This document shows, in pieces, positions 54,724 to 64,000 of a DNA stretch of 64,000 bases (the stretch's first letter is position 1; each line of letters starts with the position of its first letter). The notes beneath the pieces were generated by a model that saw only the letters and a program-made list of their open reading frames with translations, was not told the origin of the DNA and ran no database searches. Made by a program: the position numbers and the translations under genes. The DNA is from Xylogone sp. PMI_703 (Eukaryota; Ascomycota; Leotiomycetes), in the NCBI GenBank assembly GCA_021399445.1, contig JAJTUQ010000016.1, forward strand, positions 1 to 64,000, given 5' to 3'.

Positions 54724-55283
54724 GTTCGAGTGCTGTAATGTGCTAAGATCTAGCTCTGAATATATCGCTGCTTCACTCTATTTAAAATATATACTTTCAA
54801 TAACATAAGAGTTTTATATCCCAATAATACTGTACCATTTACTAGACTGTCCCTCGTCGGTAGGAATTTCCGGGGGGTATAGGAACTTCCGGCTATGTGC
54901 TTGCATGACCCTCATTTGGTATCATATTAGTCCCTTTTAGTTAATTGAGTACTCACTTATAAAGATGGAAGTTCCGAATTATCATAATGTTACAATATGA
55001 AAGCCTTGAATACTTTCCTAAAATAGTAATGATTAGAAATATGCGCTTTGTGAAATTCCTATTCTATCCAAAAGCACGTAAGCAGGGCTTCTGATATACG
55101 ATCAGTTCTGATACTTGCATCGCATACAAATACGTAATTTCTCTAAAGTTTTGCAATATATAGTTCCATTCTACTAGTTATTCCCACTACCATATCGTTA
55201 AAAATGAGAAACATGCAGGGTGCTTATCCCGCCCCTTAGAATAACTGATATCGGCATCGTGGACCGTATCGGGAGGGAGCAAA
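54724..55283. promoter_or_regulatory. Shared GST / MFS intergenic region
   Basis: 560 bp separating two divergently transcribed genes, so it may act as a bidirectional promoter. AT-rich; no clear operator recognised. A CGG(N)xCCG pair for a Zn2Cys6 factor was not found by eye. Confidence 0.35.
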
Positions 55284-56909
55284 ATGACGGAATATAGCAT
55301 CAAACTCAAATCAGAAGAGAACGTGGAAAAGGAAGAGAGTAACGAAGAACGAAGCTTAACTTATGAGGTACCCGTCGAAATTATGGGACAAGAAGAAACC
55401 TTATCACCTTCATCGGCCTCCAATGACCAAGGGGGCAACTTGTCTGCCAAACCGTTGCATATTCTACATGAAGCAATCGTTATTATTACTCTCTGCGGAG
55501 CCCAGTTTATGACACAAGTTGGTTTGGGAATGGCAATAGCTCCGCTACACGTCATTGGTGACAGTTTTGGTATTCACAACGCGGGGGAACTCAGCTGGGC
55601 CGCGGCGGCTTACTCTTTAACCGTCAGCACTTTCATCCTGATTGCCGGAAGATTAGGAGACATATATGGGCATAAACTACTTTTTATCCTCGGGTTTTTG
55701 TGGTTTGGGTTATGGTCAGTCATTGCCGGCTTGAGTGTTTTTCAAGGCCAAATCCTCTATGACTGCTGCCGGGCATTTCAAGGAATCGGTGCGGCACTCT
55801 TCATGCCAAATGCGATTGCAATTCTTGGTCGCATATACCAACCTGGACCGAGAAAGGGAATGGCTTTTGCTTTGTTCGGTGCCTGCGCTCCTGGTGGTTT
55901 TGTCATTGGGGGCCTCTTTGCGTCTCTTTTAGCTGAACGGGTCTGGTGGCCATGGGCGTTCTGAATCACAGGCATTGCATGTGTAGTATTCGCACTAGGT
56001 GGCTATCTGGTTATTCCTCATATACCGCCACAAAAAATTTCCGGGGCTATTATGGCACGTATTGACCTCCCTGGGTCAATTACAGGGGTTGTCGGACTTT
56101 TCCTCATCAACTTCGCTTGGAATCAAGGACCAGTAGTAGGATGGCCGAAACCATACACCTACGTTCTTATGATTATAGGTTTCGTCGTCATGGGGCTCTT
56201 CACTTATATTGAACGCCATGCTGTCTTTCCTTTAGTCCCTTCGGATGTACTAACTGTGGAGACCGGGTTTGTTCTTGCCTGTGTGGCAGCGGGGTGGTCC
56301 AGTTTTGGTATTTGGGTTTTCTACAGCAGGGAGTTTGTTGAGGTTTTACGGGGATATAGCCCCGTTCATGCAAGCTTTCAGTTCCTACCAGCTACGATTA
56401 GTGGACTTATTGCAGCTGTGACCAGCGGCCTGATTATTACCAGAATCCCTGCTAGTTTTATTATGATGGCAGCTCTGCTCGCTTTTATGATTGGAAACAT
56501 CTTAGTAGCTGTTGTACCAGTGGAGCAGTCATATTGGGCTCAGCTGTTCGCATCCATACTTGTGATGCCTTGGGGAATGTGAGCTTATATTGCTGCTTAA
56601 CATATTCTGTACCTTTTTGCTGACAACTATAGGGACATGTCATTCCCGGCTGCTACGATCTTGCTAAGCAACGCTATGCATCATGAGCACCAAGGTACTG
56701 CAGCTTCCTTAGTCACAACCGTTATCAACTGCTCCATTTCTGTTGGTTTAGGTATGGCAGGCACAATCGAAAGCCAAGTTGACAAGAATGGAACGAAGAT
56801 TCTGAAGGGTTACAGAGCTTCTTGGTATGCAGGAATAGGCTTAAGCGGTCTCGGAGTCATAATTGCTTCAGCATTCGTAATATCACACTGGAAAAGTAAA
56901 ATGAAGTGA
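55284..56909 (+). pseudogene. MFS drug exporter (DHA2/14-TMS type) with one in-frame TGA
   Basis: Exons 55284-56578 and 56633-56909 (54 bp intron, GTGAGC..TATAG) give a 523-codon frame. It has a charged N-terminus, then LCGAQFMTQVGLGMAIAPL, WAAAAYSLTVSTFILIAGRLGDIYGH (motif A type), RAFQGIGAALFMPNAIAI, and WGMDMSFPAATILLSNAM across the splice. Relatives are ATR1/aminotriazole-resistance-type proton antiporters of the plasma membrane. Codon 227 (55962-55964) is TGA after WPWAF, where the family has Trp. All else is open, so this is either a fresh pseudogene, an allele, or a readthrough case. It lies between GST and a Zn2Cys6 gene. Confidence 0.88.
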
Positions 56910-57668
56910 CGGCAGCTTGTGATTTGTCGTGGAGTGGAGTATCTAGATATAGCGAAAGTACGTGTCGGAACATGAGTCCGATATGCTACATATGATGGAA
57001 ACTCAAGGTTGAATCGAATTGACTATCCTGTAATGAAACTACAATACAATCTATAGTTGGGATTCCATTATGAGATTTAGAAAGGAATCTGGTTAGCATA
57101 ACACGGTCTTCTAAATTATGTTGAATAAGTGGGGTGAAGCAACACTGAACCGCCACGGGTCGTAAAATAGACCGTATTTACGGTAACTGTTCTGGCAGAG
57201 GCTTCGTCCTGGGTTTATTACCCTACAGAGAATTTTACATGCAACAAGAGTTCGAACGGATTTGTTCGAATTCGTGGATTCGGGTCGGATTTATTACGTA
57301 AAGCGGATCGAACTTAAAAAACTGAGTTCGAATCCGTTAAGTTAGAATGGAGCCACATCCAAGATCCTTAGATCCATCACTCGACTATTGTGGGAAGCGC
57401 TTGTATTGGCAAAGCCTAACCTAAAACCCTTGCTCTCCCATATAAGAATTTGCACGCTGCTTTAACTAGCGTATATTCGTACTGGTCACGTGATCAATGT
57501 TATTACGTCCGATTCTCTGTCTCACATGACTGGAATCTATGTTAACTAACTAGGTTAAGTTTAGCTGAGCTTATAAAGCTTATTACCCGTTTTGAATAAT
57601 TTCACTTCGCAATCTGAATATTACAAGCTGATACTTATACTTGAGCCATTCATAGTCATCAGTAAATA
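56910..57668. other. Intergenic between exporter and regulator
   Basis: Holds dispersed repeat R2 copy 2 and, at 57249-57345, a cluster of GTTCGAA/TTCGAAT and GGATT motifs in both directions that could fold as an imperfect hairpin. Confidence 0.45.
57387..57474. repeat. Dispersed repeat R2, copy 2
   Basis: Colinear with 51721-51810 (see that entry), starting ATTGTGGGAAGCGCTTGT and ending CTGCTTTAACTAGCG. No terminal repeats seen; could be the end of an otherwise lost element. Confidence 0.75.
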
Positions 57669-60148
57669 ATGAAGTCAAGAACTCCTGTTTCTCAAAAGGC
57701 GCACAATAAAAGAAGTCTAGAGCAGAATGATGTTGCGGAATCACGGAAACGTCGTACCACTTATGTGCTACGAGCTTGTGACGCATGTAAACGGCGTAAA
57801 GGTCGATGTGACGGACGACAACCTTGTCAGCATTGCCAAAAGAGATCTATCATGTGTCGTTATGCTGCTCACCCACAACTTGGTGCTGATGATGCTGAAG
57901 AGCGTTCAATGGGACAGGATGTTCAAGAAACTTTATCCTTGAGCTCTGCGTATGCTGCTTGATCCCCCGATCCTCTTCCGGAATGCATGCATTCTAACTA
58001 ACACCATTCAACGCAGAAAATCCCATCCAATAAGTAGTTTGATTCGGAATCTACAAAGGCAGTTGAATGAAGCTGTTGCAGCGATGAAACTACAAAATTT
58101 GGATAATTCCGATCGATCTGCTCTACAGCCCGTTCCAGGATACCAAACCAGCACGCTGGAGACTGAATCTCCTGCTGCGCCTTCTGCTGTGCCTTCTGCT
58201 GTGCCTTCTGCTGTGCCTTCGTGTGAACCCATCCCACTTACTGAGTCTGATATCACGAAACCTGCACTTCCAATGTCGCCGTTTCAGGGACCGTCCAGCC
58301 CGGATTATGACTTATATATCGCATCGCGAAAATTCTATCAGGCCCAGGATGTTTACAATCCTGGTGTTGTTGACGGAAAAACTATTGTAGATAATAGTCC
58401 CAATCTAGACAGAGAAGATGACGGTCTGTCCGGCTTTCACTCTTTTACACAAATACCTTTCTCTGGTGTCGCAATGCAAGTCCCAAGGTTACTAAGTAAG
58501 AGTGAAGCATTGCGTCTTTTGGGAGTGTACCAAGAAATAGTTGGTGACCTGCATCCAATATTGGATATCGAAACCATTACAGAACAAGTTGAAATGCTGT
58601 ACTCTGTACGAGATATTGAATTAGGATATCGAAGAAGCGGTTTCTTGCGAATATACGAATCTGACATTCATATAATAAATATCGTTTGCTCCATAGCTCT
58701 GATGTCTGAAACCGCAGGGCGATCAAGAATAGGGAGAGCATTGTATCACGATATCCAGGGGAGCATTCAGGCAAAAATGGTATCTTCAAAAAATAACATA
58801 CGAAGTGTGGTGCTCTTATTATTGGCGGTTTGTGGCGATACCCTGTCATTGTGTACTCGAGCACGATTAATGACGGCTAATGATGGCGTGGGGTATTTAT
58901 CATTATTTCAGCGACGATATCTGGCTTGCCTGGAGATTCTGTGGTATTGCTGGACGTATTGCAATGGAGCTTGGTTTACACCGACTCGATGTATTCGTGA
59001 TGTAGCTTCCAGTGCATTGTGGAGTATTATTGTGCTCGATCGACAGTGGAGCTGCACCATAGGGCTTCCTCAGAATTTTGAAGAATTGGACTTCGATAAC
59101 CATCTTCCAATTCCTGTCAGTATAAAGTTGCGATTTTAAAATCTCGGCTAATTTGATGCAGCAAAATTCTCCATATCTTAAAGCGATGATTTCATACGCT
59201 ATGTTTAGTCCAAAACATTGGGATTCTAGACGTCGTACAGTCATTAGTAGCGGGTCTGACGATGGTGGCACTTTTGAATTTCTGAGTTTCCAGGTAGAGC
59301 AGTGGAGGGAAAAGGCTCTGAAAGAGCTTAACTTCATTCATCCAAACGATCAGAAGAATTCGGGCATGTTACGCCCAGAATCGATACCAGCGATTCTATA
59401 TCTTCGTGCAAACCAGATTCGCAGCCTCTTGCTCCGACAATTCTTTGCGCCCAATTCCAACTTAGGATTTGTCAGTAGATATGCTAGAGTTGGCTTAGAG
59501 TTCTCTTTGGATACCATTTATGTCCTCTTTGACATCAACAAGAGGACAGATATCTACAAAAAGCAGCTTCCAATTTTCCGGCATTTTCTAGCATCGTCTA
59601 TTGCACTAATACATATGATCACTGCACGCGTGGTACACGACTATTCTCAATCATCCTCATTTTGGAGTCAGTTTTCCTCAAGTCAGCTGGATGAAGGGAT
59701 TGGAAGGGCGGTCGACCTTGCTGCTTGCTATGCAGATTCGTCAGCAGTCTCAAAGCAGCTGTGGAAAAAGCTTCTTTCAATGCTGGAATATTTCTCGAAC
59801 TTAGAAATCATTCCATGCAAAGGCATCCGCAATCAGGTCGCCATTTTTCCTATAATTCCTGACCAGAGTATGCACAATATTCATCTTCCAGGCGAGGGTC
59901 TTGACAAGGACATATTCGACTCAGACCTTGTTCGGACCTCTAATATCTCGACTCTCCAAGGATCAGTCCTTTCACCGTATCCTGACGTATATGGCGAGCT
60001 TGAAAGGGCACTTAGCACCCAAGAGCTTTCCCAGCTAGACAATAATGTTCTACAAGATCTGGGAGAGCAAGCTACTACTAGTCCACTAGATAGACAGGAG
60101 TGGTACCAAGGGAATTTGAATTTAGATGAAATGAGCAATTTATTTTGA
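57669..60148 (+). pseudogene. Zn2Cys6 transcription factor, probable frameshift
   Basis: Exon 1 is 57669-57949 with the zinc cluster CDACKRRKGRCDGRQPCQHC then QKRSIMC (CX2CX6CX5CX2CX6C), preceded by basic residues. Intron 57950-58016 (GTATGC, CTAAC, CGCAG) leads to a linker with coiled-coil LIRNLQRQLNEAVAAMKL. Next come a 12-bp tandem repeat (58173-58222, PSAV units) and the fungal_trans domain. A second intron, 58851-58911, gives SFDDIWLAWRFCGIAGRIAMELGLHR. At about 58991-59005 the frame is lost (stop TAG 59003), yet homology resumes one frame over (ASSALWSIIVLDRQWS). A third intron (59116-59161) leads to the last exon, to 60148. About 700 residues if whole. Likely nuclear regulator of neighbouring genes, now damaged. 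Confidence 0.8.
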
Positions 60149-61721
60149 TCTGGTGTAGTATAGATTTTTGTTGAACTTATTAACCAATATACTAATCTTG
60201 ATTAGATTTTATCTACTTTTACACGCGAGAGACCTTTGACTTAAGAGTCTCGAGCCTTGGTGGTACTGACTTGCTCTACCTACTAAGTGTTGGTAATCAA
60301 AAGGTCATTTCACATTCCGAGTTGAAATGAGAGGCATGACCCCGATAGGGAATGATTTACGTTTAGGACTCTGGGATATTTGATAACTTGGAGCATTGTA
60401 GTTTGGATAGGCAGAGATCTTGAGCAATGAATTTTCAGTCGAGGGGCTATATACCTAGAGTAAATGAAGGTTAATAAGCAATCGGTAGCACCAACGGCAT
60501 CAAAGTCAATTGAAGGTATGGAATAGAATTCATTGAATCCCTAAAATATAGGTGCAAGTTGATGGCTTTATAGCCATAAATCCTAAGCTACCTCCATTTG
60601 ACTTTTGTGTCTTCGGATATTCGAGTCGGGTATAGCTGATCGGAAATTCAACTTCGCTCATACTTTCCAAAGATTTGTAACTTAACACTTCGGATCTTTG
60701 TAGCCTTCGGATATCGTGCTGACCTTGCTACACCTCTTCCATTCATGCGGTAGTAGTGTAGCTGAATGCAGTTAATCATTTTTATGGACTCCATTCTTCC
60801 GTAGCCTTTGATACAATGTTGAATTACCCCGCGTTACCGGCACTACCTATCTGTAAGCCAATCCCAACTTGGAAAGTTAGAGGCTCATGGCGCCTTGTAG
60901 TCAGTAGAGCTAAGCACGGCACATGGTGTTGCACTTACAATTCACCGCAAGGAAGCAGGATTTGGCAAGCCAAACCGGAATTCTCGGCTTGACCTACGGA
61001 CTGTTTAGCTCAAGTTTCTCGATAGCTTGGTAAGTAAGCTACGACGGTACTCGCTACGACGGTACTCCGTGCGACATGCCCTATCAATTCTCGGAATTAC
61101 GGTTCTAAACTCCTTGTTGACAGCATAACTGCAGTAGTGCACACTGGTTTTATCTTTACAGAATATCATTCCGCATTCTCAAATTCAGGCATAGACTGTT
61201 TATCCTCAGTCAATTTGGACCTCGGATGGGTGATTAACTCTCTGACAAACTTAACGATCCAGTACATATGGAATGTGATTGCATTCCTCAGATTCATATA
61301 TTGCCCTTTTTTATGACCCTGTACAGAGTTTAGAAGCTACTAGAGCTGCCAATGAAGCCTCGGCTTATTAATTTAGCCATGAAATAGCTGTGGTCCTCAC
61401 TAGCCCGTTTTACCTTCTAGTATAGAAAATAGCTTTCCACAGTAACGACCCACGTTGAAAGCGACTGTAAAGCTACATCCGTAAATATATTGCATTAGTC
61501 ATCCAAGCCTGAGAGAGCATAATTTAGTAAGGTCGGAGGGAAATTAGTATAGCGTCCGCTTGACCGTGCCCCGCTTACAGAGACTAAGGGGTGTATATCT
61601 TCATCTATAAAAGTGACAACAATCATGGCAGGCAAATTATGGGAAGAGAATCGTGGGGCTCTTCTAGTATCTCTATTTTACTTGGATTATCTAGCCATAA
61701 TCGCGTTGAAGTGTTGATACA
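60149..61721. other. Long intergenic region without a gene
   Basis: 1.57 kb of mixed composition with no frame of 60 codons or more and no recognisable RNA gene or transposon end. A tandem CTACGACGGTACTC pair lies at about 61040-61067. The last 100-150 bp presumably form the esterase promoter. Confidence 0.5.
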
Positions 61722-63552
61722 ATGAAGTATTTCAATGCGTTGAAAGCCATTGGGGTATTGGCTTTTCATGTGGCGAGCATCTCAGGTGCATATTCCTCCT
61801 CTACTCTGGCCATTGATCTTGGATATGTGAGATATCAAGGAATACACAACTCCACATCTGGGTTCGTCAAAGATCTCCTAGTGAGATATGATCAATCATA
61901 GCTGACCTGATTCAACCAGCATAAACGCTTGGTACGGTATTCGATATGCTCGGCCGCCTACTGGACAGCTTCGATGGCAAGCACCTCAAGACATCGAAAC
62001 CAGCAACATATATTCCGACAACGTGACTATAAACGCGACCCAAGTAGGACCTTCATGTGTTCAAGGTAATCCAGCGTGGAATACTGGTACTGATTCCACA
62101 CCTACTGGCGATGAAGACTGTCTACTCCTTGATATTCTCGTTCCTGCGAATCCGGTCTCCTCCAATCTCCCGGTTATGGTACAAATTCATGGCGGAGGTA
62201 TGGTAGTATTATATCTGCTTGGACTGTATTACCTTGATATTGACCTGTTCAAAAGGCTACACCATAGGTTCTTCTGAAACTATTGCCCCTGGTAACTCCC
62301 TTGTTTACCAATCTAACGGGAGTCTCATCTACGTCTCTATCCAATACCGTCTAGGCGCGTACGGGTTTCTCGGTGGTGCCGAGGTACTAGCGGATGGCGT
62401 TGCAAATGTAGGCCTGCTTGACCAACGGGCAGCATTGAATTGGGTTCAACGTTACATTAGTAGATTTGGTGGAGATCCAAGTAAGGTAACCATCATTGGT
62501 GGTAGTGCTGGCGGAGGTTCAGTCACAGACCAAATGATCCTTTATGGTGGCATGATTAACCCACCATTCAGGGCTGCAATTGCAGGTAGGTTCTATTTCA
62601 TGGACTCAACTTCGAATTTTTGTGTGATAGAGACTCATAATCCCAGAATATCCATGGTGGCAACCATTTCACAATGATTCAGTTCTGCAGAGGCAGTATA
62701 ACCTACTCCTAAACACCACCAACTGTGGCGACCTTGGGTGCCTCCGCTCCTTGCCAGCTATTCTGCTTGCCAATGCCACCGCACAGACTTACATTCTAGG
62801 ATTTGACGCTGGAGAATATGGCTTTGGTGACTTTTATTATGGTCCATATGTGGATGGATTTATAATCCGCGATCTCCCTTCACAGGAATTCAAACAAGGC
62901 CACTTTACAAAGGTTCCACTAATGACTAACAGAGAAGGGTACGAAGGTATTACATTTTCGAACCAAAATGTAACCACTATGGTGCAGGAGAGTTTGGACT
63001 TGCAGACCCTCTTTCCATATGCCAAACAGTCCTTCTTTAGCCGCCTCTATGACCTATATCCTAGATCATCATTCAACTCCACTTTCTATCAACGTGCCCA
63101 GCTTTTCGGCGACTTCATTATTAGTTGCCCATCATATTACATGGCAACTACTGTCTCCGACCTAGGAATTCCAGTATATAAACTAATTTTTGATGCCGGT
63201 TCCCAACTGCATGGAAGTCTCATACCGTTTACGGAGACAATAAATCTGAACGGTGAGGAAGGGTTATCCCTTTCTGATGTACTATGTTAATTTGTTGCTT
63301 TGTTTCATAGGAACCTCTAATAATGCTACAATTGCAAGCATTTTACGAAGCTATTACGTCTCATTCGCTACAGCATTAGATCCGAACACAAACTCATATA
63401 CCGATATTCCTCGTCCTTACTGGCCAACCTATCAGACAAATGGCTTTTCAGTTCTTAATGTAACATACACTGAGATCGATATAGCTCCAGATCAAGACGC
63501 ATCCGCACAGTGTGACTTCTTCCATAGCCAGAGTTACGTGGTTAGGAATTGA
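61722..63552 (+). CDS. Secreted type-B carboxylesterase/lipase, five exons
   Basis: Exons 61722-61861, 61920-62197, 62256-62585, 62647-63252 and 63311-63552 give 531 residues. Introns are 58-61 bp, all GT..AG. The N-terminus MKYFNALKAIGVLAFHVASIS is a signal peptide. Alpha/beta-hydrolase features: WYGIRYARPPTGQLRW, GDEDCLLLDIL, the oxyanion HGGGY split over exons 2-3, and the nucleophile elbow GGSAGG (Ser). A catalytic acid is probably in NREGYEG and the His in GSQLHGSLIPF. Several N-glycosylation sites are visible. It should hydrolyse esters outside the cell; the substrate is unknown. No defect is seen. It lies 1.6 kb downstream of the regulator relic. Confidence 0.93.
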
Positions 63553-64000
63553 CCTAATCTGCACTAATCATGTGGTTGCGGTATGTGTCCGATTGCGAGA
63601 TGCTATCACATCAACATAAGTTTTGGCGTATGAAACTGTAGTTACGAACTTTATATAATGATATTCATGAGATATTATTTAACTCGGGTGTAATACCCCA
63701 TAGATATCAAGAATATGATATTGGTTTTTAGTTCTTGATCCAACAATGAGATCCAAATCCTTTCAAGCTAGCATAGTCTACCGTCATTATCTATCCATAT
63801 ACCATTGCTAAGATTAGTGTTAAAAAGTTTCCTTTCTACAAAGGGTGAGCTGAAAACTGAAAAAATGCAGCAAAGGCTTTGGGAGACGTTGATTGTGAGT
63901 TCGGGGTGGCGATGTACAAGCTCCTGGCAGACGTTCCCGGATCCAAACGTTCTTCCTTTAAACAGGAATAAAGGCAATCTGGTACTAATACTGAGAACCA
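63553..64000. other. 3' flank of the esterase gene
   Basis: No supported gene; the minus frame at 63768-63977 runs toward the window edge and has no domain. Confidence 0.4.

Overview
The window is nuclear DNA of a filamentous ascomycete (Pezizomycotina). Genes are interrupted by short 45-100 bp GT..AG introns with CTAAC/CTGAC-like branch sites. Protein families are typical of that group: a Zn2Cys6 regulator, NmrA-like proteins, MFS permeases, a 7-TM DUF7703-like protein, and PNP-NACHT-ankyrin and HEAT receptor relics. Long AT-rich tracts contain transposons and gene copies decayed mostly by C-to-T/G-to-A changes, which is what repeat-induced point mutation (RIP) leaves. There are no rRNA or tRNA genes and no CRISPR array that I can see. 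Several gene calls below are spliced models I built by hand; exon ends are given in each entry.

Layout. 1-2.8 kb: three same-strand LTR-like repeats. 3.9-4.6 and 10.9-11.8 kb: two diverged copies of an unexplained dispersed repeat. 5.7-6.1 kb: a MITE. 9.0-10.2 kb: a 7-TM protein gene (-). 13-14 kb: fragments of an unknown gene (-). 14.5-18.8 kb: a long NLR-type relic (PNP, NACHT, ankyrin), compositionally normal at the 5' end and RIP-decayed after that. 19.3-21.5 kb: LINE and Copia remnants. 22.4-23.2 kb: a HEAT-repeat relic. 23.6-24.3 kb: a broken MDR oxidoreductase. 25.2-27.6 kb: a MITE next to a full-length pogo element with an open transposase. 27.8-33.4 kb: an oxidoreductase island (NmrA-like, SDR, second NmrA-like) bordered by more pogo-family pieces. 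33.7-38.1 kb: LINE and Copia remnants. 40.0-41.8 kb: a three-exon sugar permease. 43.3-43.7 kb: a small two-exon gene. 44.3-47.0 kb: a Mutator-like element whose target duplication abuts the stop codon of a three-exon alkyltransferase-like (atl1) repair gene. 50.0 kb: a small secreted Cys-rich protein inside an inverted repeat. 51.3 kb: RidA. 52.1-53.7 kb: a decayed Tc1/mariner with a fresh solo LTR inside. 53.9-63.6 kb: glutathione S-transferase, MFS exporter (one stop), Zn2Cys6 regulator (one frameshift), carboxylesterase.

Together: the intact host genes are mostly detoxification, redox and repair functions (GST, SDR, NmrA-like, esterase, RidA, Atl1, sugar uptake). The GST-exporter-regulator group looks like a small resistance or secondary-metabolism locus that has lost its exporter and regulator. 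The window reads as a fast-evolving accessory region: old RIP-killed elements, younger GC-normal insertions (pogo, MITEs, solo LTR, MULE), and genes at several stages of decay.
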